A stretch of 64,000 nt of DNA from Lachnospiraceae bacterium (GCA_910575775.1 CAJTEY010000006.1:62001-126000), one strand, 5' to 3'. Positions 51,982 to 61,071 are shown, counted from the stretch's first letter. A program made the numbers and translations. Notes: a model not told the origin generated them from the sequence alone.

Positions 51982-53926
51982 AATGGATCGTATGCGGGAG
52001 CTTGTCTCCCTCTTAAATAAGGCTTCGGAGGCCTATTATGCCAAAGATGAGGAGATTATGTCGAATTTCGAGTACGACAGACTCTATGACGAGCTGACAG
52101 GGCTGGAGAGAGATCTTGGTGTGACGCTGGCGGACAGCCCCACGGTACAGGTGGGTTACGAGGCGGTGGATGAGCTGCCAAAAGAACGGCATGAGTCGGC
52201 CATGCTGTCCCTGGCTAAGACGAAGAACAGGGAGGAGCTTGCTGACTGGCTGAACGGGAAGGAAGGGCTTCTCTCGTGGAAATTGGACGGGCTGACCATT
52301 GTGCTGACATACAGGGAAGGCACCTTGCAGAAGGCGGTAACGAGAGGCAACGGCGAGGTGGGGGAAGTAGTCACAGGCAACGCCAGGATGTTTCGCAATC
52401 TTCCCCTCAATATTCCCTATAAGGGGGAACTGATCCTGCGGGGCGAGGCGGTCATCACCTACAGTGGATTTGCGAAGATCAACAGGGAAATTGAGGACGA
52501 GCAGGCGAAATACAAAAATCCCAGAAATCTCTGCAGCGGCAGTGTCAGGCAGCTCGATAATCGGATAACGGCGGAGAGGGGTGTGCGGTTCTACGCCTTT
52601 TCCCTTGTGCGGGCGGACGTGGATTTTCATAATTCCCGCACAGAACAGTCGGCCTTTTTGCAGAAGCAGGGATTTGATGTGGTGGAATACCGCCTGGTTA
52701 CGCCGGAAAATATATTGGATAACATTAGTTATTTTGAGGAAAAGATACAGACCTACGATGTGCCCTCCGACGGGTTAGTACTTACCTATGAGGACATGGC
52801 GTACGGTGCGTCTCTTGGCAGGACAGCAAAATTTCCACGGGATTCCATCGCCTTTAAGTGGGCGGATGAACTGCGGGAGACGACGCTTGTCGAGATGGAG
52901 TGGAGCGCCAGCCGTACCGGCCTGATCAATCCTGTGGCTATTTTTGAACCCGTGGAGCTGGAAGGCACTACGGTAAGCCGGGCATCCGTACACAATATCA
53001 GCATTGTGCGGGGGCTGAAGCTTGGGATCGGGGACAGAATCACGGTTTACAAGGCAAATATGATCATTCCCCAGATTGCGGAGAATCTGACCGGGAGCGA
53101 TTCACTGGAAATACCGGAAGTATGTCCTGTCTGCGGACAGCCTGCCCGCATCAGCCAGATGAACGACGTGCTGACGCTTATGTGTGACAATCCCGATTGT
53201 GACGCGAAGAAGATTAAGGCGTTTACCCTGCTGGTGAGCCGGGATGCCCTGAATGTGGAAGGTCTGTCCGAGTCGACGCTGGAGAAATTTCTTGCCCGGG
53301 GATTTTTGCATGAGTTTGCAGATCTGTTCCGTCTGGAGCGGTTCTGTGAGGAGATCATCCAGATGGAAGGTTTTGGGGAGAAATCCTGGCAGAATCTTTC
53401 GGAGAGCCTGGAGAGGTCGCGCAAGACTACGCTGCCGCGTCTCCTCTACGGGCTGGGGATTGAGAATGTAGGTGTGGCCAACGCCAAAATGCTGTGCAGA
53501 TATTTTCAGTATGATCTGCAGGAGCTGCGGAATGCTTCGGCGGAGGAGCTGGCGGAGATTGACGGCGTCGGCGGTGTGATTGCCCTGAGCATCTACGATT
53601 ATTTTCATAATGAGAAAGCCGTGGAGCAGCTTGAGAATCTGCTGCGGGAAGTGGAGATTGAAAAACAGGAGACGGCGGAAGCGGAGCAGACCCTGTCAGG
53701 TATGAGCTTCGTCATCACGGGGAGCCTTGCGCATTTTGAAAACAGAAACGCCATGAAGGAGGAGATCGAGAAGCGGGGCGGAAAGGTGACCGGCAGCGTG
53801 ACAGGGAAGACCGTCTGCCTGATTAACAACGATACCGCATCTCAGTCCTCCAAGAATAAGAAAGCGAAAGAGCTGGGAGTCAAAATTTTGTCTGAGGAAG
53901 ATTTTATGGAAGAGTATCTGAAATAG
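51971..53926 (+). CDS. ligA: NAD-dependent DNA ligase
   Basis: An ATG at 51971 (GTG at 51968 also possible) lies inside the preceding gene. The 651-aa product has the full LigA order: Ia domain with YDRLYDEL near 34, adenylation domain with KLDGLT (active-site Lys near 104), OB fold with SRTGLINPVA, four-Cys zinc finger (CPVCG near 384, CDNPDC near 405), helix-hairpin-helix repeats (near 430-550) and a C-terminal BRCT domain (LSGMSFVITGSL near 575). It seals nicks in replication and repair. The motif reads KLDGLT rather than the common KxDGxA/S, and the protein is a little shorter than typical. Confidence 0.95.
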   Translation: MENKMDRMRELVSLLNKASEAYYAKDEEIMSNFEYDRLYDELTGLERDLGVTLADSPTVQVGYEAVDELPKERHESAMLSLAKTKNREELADWLNGKEGLLSWKLDGLTIVLTYREGTLQKAVTRGNGEVGEVVTGNARMFRNLPLNIPYKGELILRGEAVITYSGFAKINREIEDEQAKYKNPRNLCSGSVRQLDNRITAERGVRFYAFSLVRADVDFHNSRTEQSAFLQKQGFDVVEYRLVTPENILDNISYFEEKIQTYDVPSDGLVLTYEDMAYGASLGRTAKFPRDSIAFKWADELRETTLVEMEWSASRTGLINPVAIFEPVELEGTTVSRASVHNISIVRGLKLGIGDRITVYKANMIIPQIAENLTGSDSLEIPEVCPVCGQPARISQMNDVLTLMCDNPDCDAKKIKAFTLLVSRDALNVEGLSESTLEKFLARGFLHEFADLFRLERFCEEIIQMEGFGEKSWQNLSESLERSRKTTLPRLLYGLGIENVGVANAKMLCRYFQYDLQELRNASAEELAEIDGVGGVIALSIYDYFHNEKAVEQLENLLREVEIEKQETAEAEQTLSGMSFVITGSLAHFENRNAMKEEIEKRGGKVTGSVTGKTVCLINNDTASQSSKNKKAKELGVKILSEEDFMEEYLK

Positions 53927-53939
53927 AAGGGTGGGATTG

Positions 53940-54311
53940 CTATTTTTGTTTATTCAGCGCTTTCATAATGCCCAAAATATGGGTCAAGGCTGTGTAATCC
54001 AGCTTCTTTGCTTCACAGATGAGTTCTTTGAGCATCTGGGGATTGGTATTTTCTCCGTCAAAGAACTCCTGTGGGGTGACGTTTAAAAATTCACAAATAT
54101 AAAAAAATGACTGCATGGATGGCAGTGATTTTTTATTTTCGATGGTATTAATATAGTTGTTTGCCTGTCCTAGAGATAAAGACATGTCGCGTGCGGAGAT
54201 GCCTTTCTGCATTCTGAGTTCTGCCAATCTGTCGGGGAGAAAGTTTTCATACATCAATGATAGCCATACCCTTTCTGACGTTTTTTTCACTTTATTCAAT
54301 AGATTGTACAT
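53940..54311 (-). CDS. XRE-family regulator divergent from the exopolysaccharide operon
   Basis: This 123-aa protein has an XRE helix-turn-helix at about 25-85: RLAELRMQKGISARDMSLSLGQANNYINTIENKKSLPSM (landmarks RLAELRMQKG, SLGQANNYI, IENKKSLP), ending with FLNVTPQEFF. The start is uncertain: neither ATG at 54311 nor that at 54254 has a good ribosome site; the longer form has a basic N-terminal tail. It is divergent from the exopolysaccharide operon and lies 43 bp from its -35 box, so it is the likely local regulator. It converges on ligA with 13 bp between stops. Confidence 0.85.
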   Translation of the reverse strand: MYNLLNKVKKTSERVWLSLMYENFLPDRLAELRMQKGISARDMSLSLGQANNYINTIENKKSLPSMQSFFYICEFLNVTPQEFFDGENTNPQMLKELICEAKKLDYTALTHILGIMKALNKQK

Positions 54312-54353
54312 TACATATAGGATCTATTCGTTAAGAATAATGGGGTATTTTTG

Positions 54354-54409
54354 TTGACATAAAAGATTTAATCTATTATAATTAGCAATAATGTTAGCTT
54401 AAATTTAGC
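54354..54409 (+). promoter_or_regulatory. Consensus sigma-A promoter with triple TTAGC repeat
   Basis: TTGACA (54354-54359) and TATAAT (54377-54382) match the consensus perfectly with a 17-bp spacer. Immediately downstream TTAGC occurs three times (54382-54386, 54394-54398, 54405-54409), about one helical turn apart, covering the start of transcription. The promoter drives the exopolysaccharide operon; the repeats are candidate operator half-sites, perhaps for the divergent XRE protein. Confidence 0.75.
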
Positions 54410-54448
54410 AAAACACAGAGATTGCGATCATTTGTAATAAGGTGGAAA

Positions 54449-55180
54449 ATGAAAAATTTTATCGACATTCATTCTCATATTTTACCCGGGGTGGATGACG
54501 GGGCGGCCGGCTGGGAAATGAGTATGCGGATGCTGAAATGCGCGGCGGACGACGGCATATCCGTGATTGTTCTCACACCGCATGATAAACCGGGACATCG
54601 GCACATGCCTTTTTCTGAGATGAAAAACAGGATGGAAAAACTGCAGTGCATGATGGAGGAAGAAAAGATAGATATAAAATTGCACATGGGGAGGGAAGTG
54701 TATTACCGAAGCGGGATGCTCGGGAACATGGAAGAGGATATGACAGTAACTCTGGCGGGTTCCCGCTATCTGCTGGTGGAGTTCAATCCTCTGGCGGATT
54801 ACAGTTATATCCGCAATGGAATTTATTCTCTTTTGATGGAAGGGTATTATCCGGTGCTGGCTCATGTGGAACGGTATCGGAATGTCTGTGCCAGAAAATC
54901 CGGTATCAATGATCTGATCGAGATGGGTTGCTACATGCAGGTGAATGCGGGCAGTGTTACCGGCAGATTCGGCTGGAAAACCAGACAGTTTGTAAAGCGT
55001 ATTTTAAAATGTGGACAGGTTCATTTTATTGCGACGGATGCACATGACTTAGGCAAAAGAGCGCCTGCGCTTTCGGATTGTGCAGATTTTATCAGTAAAA
55101 AGTACGGCGGGGATTATTGCAGGAAGCTGTTTCTCGATAATCCGATGGATGTGATCAGGGATAGAGAGATTGCTCTATAA
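54449..55180 (+). CDS. cpsB: Manganese-dependent tyrosine phosphatase, CpsB/YwqE type
   Basis: AAGGTGG lies just before the ATG at 54449; the upstream frame opens at a TTG without support. The 243-aa PHP-domain protein has metal-binding motifs DIHSHILPGVDDG near 5-17, a TPHD motif near 44-47, Glu in GREVYY, HVER near 137-140 and TDAHD near 201-205. CpsB-type phosphatases remove phosphate from the tyrosine kinase CpsD and so set polysaccharide output. The kinase is two genes downstream. First gene of the operon. Confidence 0.92.
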   Translation: MKNFIDIHSHILPGVDDGAAGWEMSMRMLKCAADDGISVIVLTPHDKPGHRHMPFSEMKNRMEKLQCMMEEEKIDIKLHMGREVYYRSGMLGNMEEDMTVTLAGSRYLLVEFNPLADYSYIRNGIYSLLMEGYYPVLAHVERYRNVCARKSGINDLIEMGCYMQVNAGSVTGRFGWKTRQFVKRILKCGQVHFIATDAHDLGKRAPALSDCADFISKKYGGDYCRKLFLDNPMDVIRDREIAL

Positions 55181-55204
55181 TTGACAGGCAGGTAGAAGGA
55201 CAGG

Positions 55205-55933
55205 ATGGAAGAATACAGGGAAAATAAGAATGAAATAGAGTTTGATCTGCTGGAACTGACCCATATACTGCTCGGCAGATTCTGGATTATTCTGCTTGTG
55301 GGGATTGTGACAGCAGGGATCGGCTTTGCGGTCAGCGCCTATGTGCTGGCGCCATTTTTTGAATCGACCACAAAAATATATATTTTAAATAAAACGGACA
55401 ACACGTCAGTTACCTATACCGATGTGCAGATAGGAACGCAACTGACGAAGGATTACGCGGAGCTGATTAACAGCAGATATGTGATAGAGAAAGTAATCGA
55501 ACAGCTTTCTCTGGAAGGGATAGAGTATGAGGAACTGATGAAAAAGGTGTCGGTGGATGCACCCGCAGATACCCGTATTGTGTCAATTACAGTGGAACAT
55601 ACGAACCCCGAGACTGCCATGAACATCGCAAACTGCATCAGGAAAGTGGCAGAGGAACATATCCAGAATGTAATGGACATCGAGGCGGTCAATGTGGTGG
55701 AGACAGCCAACATGCCGACGGAGAAATCAGGTCCCAGCATTGTGAAATGGACGTTGATAGGCGGGGTGGCAGGTTGCTTTTTGGCATGTGCCGTTATTGT
55801 AGTCATCTTTTTGCTGGATGATTCCATCAAATCTTCGGAGGATGTCGAGAAATACCTCGGACTTAGCGTATTGGCGATGATACCGGTTATTTCAGAAGAT
55901 AATACAGTCAGAAAGAGTAAGAGGAAAAAATGA
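55205..55933 (+). CDS. cpsC: Polysaccharide chain-length/co-polymerase protein, CpsC/Wzz type
   Basis: The 242-aa protein has a cytoplasmic N-terminus with EFDLLELTHILLGR, a membrane helix near 29-50, an extracellular domain (50-175) and a second membrane helix near 180-205, followed by a short basic tail. This is the CpsC/Wzz/YveK arrangement. In Gram-positive systems it activates the separate BY-kinase CpsD and helps set glycan length. PTEKSGPS just before the second helix corresponds to the conserved Pro-rich segment. The last 4 nt overlap the kinase gene. Confidence 0.9.
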   Translation: MEEYRENKNEIEFDLLELTHILLGRFWIILLVGIVTAGIGFAVSAYVLAPFFESTTKIYILNKTDNTSVTYTDVQIGTQLTKDYAELINSRYVIEKVIEQLSLEGIEYEELMKKVSVDAPADTRIVSITVEHTNPETAMNIANCIRKVAEEHIQNVMDIEAVNVVETANMPTEKSGPSIVKWTLIGGVAGCFLACAVIVVIFLLDDSIKSSEDVEKYLGLSVLAMIPVISEDNTVRKSKRKK

Positions 55934-57858
55934 TGCAGGAGGTGAAACTGTACTTCCAGAAAAAGAACGGGTTTTATACAAAAGAAGCCTTTAAGACACT
56001 CCGCAGCAATATAGAATTTAGTGGTGACGCGATCCGGGTCATAGCAGTTACAAGCTGTATGGCGCATGAAGGAAAGTCCAGTGTTGCCATGGAATTGGCA
56101 AAGTCGTTTGCGGAGGCGGGCAATAAGACGCTGTTAATCGATGCGGATATGCGTAAATCGGTACTGATCGGGCGATATAAGACAGGCGCGGTAAAATACG
56201 GGCTGAGCCACTGTCTGATCGGAAAAAACCAGTTTATGGATGCAATATGTGAAACGGATATTGCAAAACTGCATGTGCTTTTTGCAGGGCCGGTGCCGCC
56301 TAATCCAAGCGAACTTCTCGGAAGCAGGAAATTTGTTGAAATGCTGGGCGCTTTGAGAAAGACGTTTTCCTATATTATCATCGATACACCGCCGCTGGGA
56401 AGTGTGATAGACGCTGCCGTTGTTGCAAGGAACTGTGACGGCACCATACTGGTGATAGAAAACAATGCGATCAGTTACCGCTTTGCACAGAAAGTAAAAG
56501 ACCAGCTTGATAAAACCGGAAGCCGTATTTTGGGGGTCGTACTGAACAAGATCAGCATGAGCGGTAAGGGCTACTATGGGCATTACGGTAAATACTATGG
56601 GAGATATTACGGCAAGTACTACGGAAAGTATTATGGCGAGTACGGGACGGACGCGGAATCCCTGGAGAAACAGGAGAAGGAAGAGCAGCTGCATATAGAG
56701 CTTCAGAGGGAGTTTATTGAACATCAGAAGCGGGAGGAAAGAGAGAGAAGGGAACAGGAAAAGAGAGAGAAAAGGCAGAGAAGAAGGCAGAAGATCAGAC
56801 ATGCAGCCATAGAGTCGGCAAAATATATACTGGCAGCCATGGCTGGCATTCTGCTTATCGGCGGCATGTTCTTAGGGGGAATGGAGGTTGCCAAGGCTAT
56901 GGGAAAAAGAAGTCTGCTGTGCGATTCGGACAAAATACGGCCACAGCTGCGGCCTGCAATAGGCAGCAGCGAGCTGACGATGGAGGAAGCGGCCAGATGG
57001 CGGGATGGCTGGGTGAAATACCAGGATGCCATTTATCAGTATAATCAGGATATTCTCACGTTTCTCGTTATGGGTATTGATAAAGAAGGAGATGCGGCAG
57101 CGGTAAAAGAGGGGACAGATGGCGGACAGGCGGATGCCCTGTTTCTTGTGGTGATGAATCCGAAGGATGGGAGTGTTAAGATCATCGGGATTAACCGCAA
57201 CACCATGGCAGATATTGATATCTACAACGGAGAGGGCGCTTACATTACAACAACGAAAGCCCAGATTGCTGTACAGCACGGTTTTGGCAATGGGGTGGAG
57301 AAGAGCTGCGAATACCAGAAAGAAGCGGTACAGCGGCTGTTTTACAATCTGCCGATACATGGATACGCAGCTATTAATATGAGTGCGATTCCTACAATCA
57401 ATGATGCGGTGGGCGGTATCGATGTGACAGCGCTGGAGGATCTGACAGAGATAGATAAAAAAATTGTGGAAGGCAGCCAGATACATTTAAGCGGGGAGAG
57501 CGCATTCTGGTACGTGAAATACAGGGATACGGATGTGTTTGGCTCTGCTGATATGCGTCTGGAAAGACAGAGACAGTACCTGACAAAATTCATCGGTACG
57601 GCGGAACAGCAGATCGGAAACAATATTTCTGTGGCACTGGATTTATACAATGCGGTATCGCCGCAGATGGTTACGGATATCTCTCTGGATGAGGCGGCCT
57701 ATCTGGCATCGCTTCTGCCGGATTATCGGTTTGATGAAAATGGTTTCTATCTCGTTGAGGGAGAAACTGTCATGGGAGAAGAATTTGAAGAATTTTATCC
57801 AGATGAGGATGCTTTGTATGAGCTGATTCTGGATGTGTTCTATGAAAGAGTAGAATAG
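55930..57858 (+). CDS. CpsD-type tyrosine kinase fused to a LytR-CpsA-Psr (LCP) domain
   Basis: This 642-aa protein joins two normally separate proteins. Residues 1-210 are a BY-kinase: Walker A AHEGKSS near 45-51, Walker A' LLIDADMR near 68-75 and Walker B IIIDTPP near 153-159. Residues 215-240 are a cluster of 12 tyrosines spaced by Gly, normally found at the C-terminal tip of CpsD, here internal. A charged coiled coil (245-290) and one membrane helix (298-322) lead to an extracellular LCP domain (about 370-600) with ADALFLVV, INRNTMADI, an N-D-A-V-G-G-I-D-V segment and YRDTDVFGSADMRLERQ. LCP enzymes attach glycans to the wall, so kinase and ligation step are physically linked. The usual LCP PRDT reads NRNT. 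Confidence 0.88.
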   Translation: MMQEVKLYFQKKNGFYTKEAFKTLRSNIEFSGDAIRVIAVTSCMAHEGKSSVAMELAKSFAEAGNKTLLIDADMRKSVLIGRYKTGAVKYGLSHCLIGKNQFMDAICETDIAKLHVLFAGPVPPNPSELLGSRKFVEMLGALRKTFSYIIIDTPPLGSVIDAAVVARNCDGTILVIENNAISYRFAQKVKDQLDKTGSRILGVVLNKISMSGKGYYGHYGKYYGRYYGKYYGKYYGEYGTDAESLEKQEKEEQLHIELQREFIEHQKREERERREQEKREKRQRRRQKIRHAAIESAKYILAAMAGILLIGGMFLGGMEVAKAMGKRSLLCDSDKIRPQLRPAIGSSELTMEEAARWRDGWVKYQDAIYQYNQDILTFLVMGIDKEGDAAAVKEGTDGGQADALFLVVMNPKDGSVKIIGINRNTMADIDIYNGEGAYITTTKAQIAVQHGFGNGVEKSCEYQKEAVQRLFYNLPIHGYAAINMSAIPTINDAVGGIDVTALEDLTEIDKKIVEGSQIHLSGESAFWYVKYRDTDVFGSADMRLERQRQYLTKFIGTAEQQIGNNISVALDLYNAVSPQMVTDISLDEAAYLASLLPDYRFDENGFYLVEGETVMGEEFEEFYPDEDALYELILDVFYERVE

Positions 57859-57879
57859 CCGGGAATACGAGGTATGGTT

Positions 57880-58701
57880 ATGCGAAGCAATCTGAAAAAG
57901 GCAGGCGCTCTGATAGGCATGATGCTGGTTATTGCCGTGGTATGTGTGGGCGGAAGTATATACATAAAAGACAGCGGGACAGAGACGCCGGAAAATGAGG
58001 AAGAACAGCCGGAAAATGTGGCAGAAATCCAGGAGAATACAGGGAACGGATCCGAACCACTGCAGGATCCGGCTGACGAAGATGCGAAAGAACCAGCGAA
58101 AGATTTTAACGCGCTGAGGGCAAAAAATCCCGATATCTTTGCATGGCTTCATATTCCTGGTACGGCAATAGACTGCCCCGTTTTACAGAGTGGACAGTCA
58201 GATACTTTTTACGAAAGTCATAATTCTGATGGAGAAGAAGATGACGCAGGGGCTGTCTATATAGAACTTGCCAATTTGACGAGCATGTGCGATTTTAACA
58301 CCGTATTACATGGAAAAGCGGGGGCGGATGGGAACGGCCTGTTTTCGGATTTGTACAAATTCAAGGAGCCGGATTTTTTTGATGACCATGAGTACGCGTA
58401 TCTGTATCTGGATGGCAATGTTCTGGTCTATGAGATTTTCGCCGCTTTTGAAAGAGAAAATACAAGCCTGATCCGCACCTATGATTTTACATATCAGTCG
58501 GGATGCCGCCAGTTTTTGGACGACCTGTATGGAATAAGGGATATGGGGATGAATCTGCGGGAAGGCTGGAAGAGCGTCAATGAATATAATTATCTTATTA
58601 CACTCACGGCACAGGGAGAAGATACAGAGCGCCAGTTTGTGGTGACTGCGGTACTGATACGGGATTCGGCGGGTACAATCAGCAGAATCATTGCAGAGTA
58701 G
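57880..58701 (+). CDS. Sortase-B-like protein lacking catalytic Cys and His (pseudo-sortase)
   Basis: GAGGT lies 6 nt before the ATG at 57880; an ATG at 57874 is too close to it. The 273-aa protein has a membrane helix near 8-27, an acidic linker, and a sortase B fold: DFNALRAKNPDIFAWLHIPGTAIDCPVLQ (landmarks NPDIFAWL, IPGTAIDCPV) near 74-103. Where sortase B has NT-x-x-YGH the sequence is NTVLHGK, and where it has TLSTC it is TLTAQ, so the catalytic His and Cys are both replaced. An Arg remains in ERQFVV. It is expected to be inactive as a transpeptidase and may bind substrate or assemble the export complex. Confidence 0.8.
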   Translation: MRSNLKKAGALIGMMLVIAVVCVGGSIYIKDSGTETPENEEEQPENVAEIQENTGNGSEPLQDPADEDAKEPAKDFNALRAKNPDIFAWLHIPGTAIDCPVLQSGQSDTFYESHNSDGEEDDAGAVYIELANLTSMCDFNTVLHGKAGADGNGLFSDLYKFKEPDFFDDHEYAYLYLDGNVLVYEIFAAFERENTSLIRTYDFTYQSGCRQFLDDLYGIRDMGMNLREGWKSVNEYNYLITLTAQGEDTERQFVVTAVLIRDSAGTISRIIAE

Positions 58702-58779
58702 AAACCTGGCAAAAATAAGTTGTTTGCGTTGTAAGACGTGAATATAAACCACACTTAAGTGATGAAAGGAGGATTTCTA

Positions 58780-59451
58780 ATGAAAAAGTTCTTAGCGCTT
58801 ACACTGGCAGGGGCCATGCTGCTTGCCACACCCGTCATGGCGGCGGAAGATGTAGAGGATGAGGTAGTGGAAGACGTAGAGGATGAAGATGGAGAGTCGG
58901 GGAGTAAGAGCCCGAGTGCATCGACTGTAAAACCGAAGCCCAAAAAGGAGACGGAGGAGGAACAGCCCGCAGCACCGATTCCGCCGGTTGAAGCGTCTTC
59001 CGTGCCGGCAGCCGTGGTACAGGCAGCGGCCGCAGAGGGAAAGACTGTTGGCGAGTATATGAATAATATGGTGGTGGCTGTCCCGGGACTGGACAATGCG
59101 GTACCCATCGGGCAGGGAGGGCACGTGATCTTAAACGGCGCGCCCAGCAACCAGGTATTTTCTGTTTTAAAGCCAACCATGGCATGTGTAAATTCGGCAA
59201 AGACCTTTGCTGCGGCTCTGGGAGGCAGGGTGCTGACAGTGGCACGGGTTAAGGCATCCGTAAACGGTTTTCAGACCGCGCGGGTGAATTTTTATATGAA
59301 AGGCGTTACAGCCGGACAGAACATCAAAGTTTTCCAGATCGTTAATGGACAATGGCTTGAGGTTGGTGTAACCGAGATCAGAGCGGATCATGTCGTAGTT
59401 GATCTGACGGGTCTTGGAACATTGGCATTTATTGAAGTGCCGAAGGAATAA
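58780..59451 (+). CDS. Secreted protein with acidic/Pro linker and C-terminal beta domain
   Basis: AAAGGAGGA precedes the ATG at 58780 (the frame is open from 58759). The 223-aa protein has a signal peptide ending near VMAAED. Residues 23-75 are acidic and then Lys/Pro-rich; the C-terminal 140 residues form a domain with GKTVGEYMNNMVV near 88-100 and strand-rich ends (NFYMKGV, VFQIVNGQWLEV). No cell-wall sorting signal is visible. It is co-oriented with and follows the pseudo-sortase, so the two may work together at the membrane surface. Function unknown. Confidence 0.7.
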   Translation: MKKFLALTLAGAMLLATPVMAAEDVEDEVVEDVEDEDGESGSKSPSASTVKPKPKKETEEEQPAAPIPPVEASSVPAAVVQAAAAEGKTVGEYMNNMVVAVPGLDNAVPIGQGGHVILNGAPSNQVFSVLKPTMACVNSAKTFAAALGGRVLTVARVKASVNGFQTARVNFYMKGVTAGQNIKVFQIVNGQWLEVGVTEIRADHVVVDLTGLGTLAFIEVPKE

Positions 59452-59480
59452 TTATGTTTTTTATACAAGTGTGGGGTTAG

Positions 59481-59507
59481 CGTACTGCCGTGCACAGCGG
59501 CGGTACG
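59481..59507 (+). other. Intercistronic hairpin in the exopolysaccharide operon
   Basis: CGTACTGCCG pairs with CGGCGGTACG (one wobble) around TGCACAG, with no T-run after it. It sits between the secreted-protein gene and the priming transferase gene and could stabilise or process the mRNA, or weakly attenuate transcription. Confidence 0.5.
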
Positions 59508-59538
59508 TCTGACGTAAGGATATGACGGAGACAGGGGA

Positions 59539-60246
59539 ATGCAGGAGAAAATCGTGACAGATACTATCGAAAAGCCGGTTTTCCGAATTGTGGATGCAAG
59601 TTCGGGAAGATGTAATATGCGTGAAGTATATCGGAGGAAAAGTGCGGTATATAAGCTGATCAAGAGACTGATGGATGTACTGTTGTCAGCTCTGGCGCTT
59701 GTTATCTTTTCTCCTGTGTTTCTGGTGACCGCTGTTCTGATCAAGAGAGAGGATCGCGGACCGGTATTTTTTGTGCAGCAGAGGGCGGGAAAGGATATGA
59801 GGCCGTTTGCTATTTATAAGTTTCGCAGTATGTATGTAAACGCAGATGAAAAAATGGCTGAAATGATGAAACACAACGAGCAGACAGGCCATGCTTTTAA
59901 GATCAAAGATGATCCGAGAATTACCAGAGTCGGTAAAGTGATAAGACGGTTTTCCATCGACGAACTCCCGCAGCTTATCAATATCATAAAGGGAGACATG
60001 AGCATCGTAGGCCCGAGGCCGATCCTGACATACCAGATGGAGGCGTGCAACCCGTATGAGAGGCAGCGGCTTGTGGTACAGCCGGGGCTTACGTGTTACT
60101 GGCAGATTGGCGGCCGGGCGGACGTGACGTGGGAAGAATGGGTGGAGCTGGATCTGGATTACATAGAGGATATGGGGATGTGGACGGATTTGAAGATGAT
60201 TTTGAGGACTGTTCCGGCGGTGTTCCGGGGGGATGGGGCGTATTAG
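59539..60246 (+). CDS. Priming sugar-phosphate transferase (undecaprenyl-phosphate glycosyl-1-phosphate transferase)
   Basis: CGGAG lies 8 nt upstream of the ATG. The 235-aa protein has a membrane segment near 45-68 followed by the bacterial sugar transferase domain (PF02397): RGPVFFVQQRAGKDMRPFAIYKFRSM (landmarks GPVFFVQQR, YKFRSM) near 73-98, RRFSIDELPQLINIIKGDMSIVGPRP (landmark DELPQ, SIVGPRP) near 137-162, and PGLTCYWQIGGR near 181-192. It transfers a sugar phosphate to undecaprenyl phosphate, the first step of repeat-unit assembly. The short N-terminus marks the PglC/WcaJ-C-type minimal form. Confidence 0.93.
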   Translation: MQEKIVTDTIEKPVFRIVDASSGRCNMREVYRRKSAVYKLIKRLMDVLLSALALVIFSPVFLVTAVLIKREDRGPVFFVQQRAGKDMRPFAIYKFRSMYVNADEKMAEMMKHNEQTGHAFKIKDDPRITRVGKVIRRFSIDELPQLINIIKGDMSIVGPRPILTYQMEACNPYERQRLVVQPGLTCYWQIGGRADVTWEEWVELDLDYIEDMGMWTDLKMILRTVPAVFRGDGAY

Positions 60247-60297
60247 GAGAGAATATAAGTAGTTTGTTTAGGTAAATTGTGAAAATGATAATTAACT

Positions 60298-61071
60298 ATG
60301 GAAAATAAGAAAATAAAAATTTTAGTAGCGACTCATAAATGTGCCCAGATGCCAAAAGACGATATGTATATTCCGCTTCATGTGGGAAGAGAAGGGAAAA
60401 CAGATTTGGGATTTGTGGGAGATAATACCGGTGATAATATCTCATTAAAAAATAGCTTGTGGAGTGAACTTACAGGGCTATATTGGGGATGGAAAAATCT
60501 GAACTGTGATTATATGGGATTAGTGCAGTATCGCAGACATTTTATGTTTAAGAAAAAAGGTGGGAGCTTTGAGAGTGTTTTGACTCAAGATGAAGCGGAA
60601 CATTTGCTTGAAGAGGCAGACATTGTTTTGCCAATAAAAAGAAATTACAGAATCGTTACATTAGAAGAACATTTCAATGGATATGATTTTTCAACAGCTT
60701 CTGATCTGGTGAATTTGCGAAAAGTGATCCATTCTATTTCGCCAGAATATGATAAGGCAGTAGATACAGTAATGGCGCGTAAATGTGGCCATATGTGTAA
60801 TATGTTTATTATGAAAAAGAATCTTTTAAATGATTTTTGTGAATGGGAATTTTCTATACTGAATGCATTGGAAAAATATATAGGTGATGACAGAAAAAGA
60901 ATTATAGGGTATGTGGCAGAACATATGTTGGATATTTGGATTGAAAAGAACGGATATTCATATGTGGAATGTAAGGTTGCATTGTTGGATAGAAAAAATG
61001 AATTTGATAGAAGATTTGATTTTCTTATGAGGATATTGAGATTTAAAAAGAGGAGGATCCCATTAAGCTAG
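60298..61071 (+). CDS. DUF4422 glycosyltransferase-like protein
   Basis: The 257-aa protein matches DUF4422: IKILVATHKC at the N-terminus, LHVGREGK and LGFVGDNTGDNIS in the 25-55 region, LTGLYWGWKN near 60, GLVQYRRHF near 75-83 and MCNMFIMKK near 168-176. DUF4422 proteins are found in capsule loci and are predicted or shown glycosyltransferases. The ribosome site is poor, so the start relies on homology. From here rightward the operon becomes clearly more AT-rich, as in variable glycan-specific segments of such loci. Confidence 0.88.
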   Translation: MENKKIKILVATHKCAQMPKDDMYIPLHVGREGKTDLGFVGDNTGDNISLKNSLWSELTGLYWGWKNLNCDYMGLVQYRRHFMFKKKGGSFESVLTQDEAEHLLEEADIVLPIKRNYRIVTLEEHFNGYDFSTASDLVNLRKVIHSISPEYDKAVDTVMARKCGHMCNMFIMKKNLLNDFCEWEFSILNALEKYIGDDRKRIIGYVAEHMLDIWIEKNGYSYVECKVALLDRKNEFDRRFDFLMRILRFKKRRIPLS

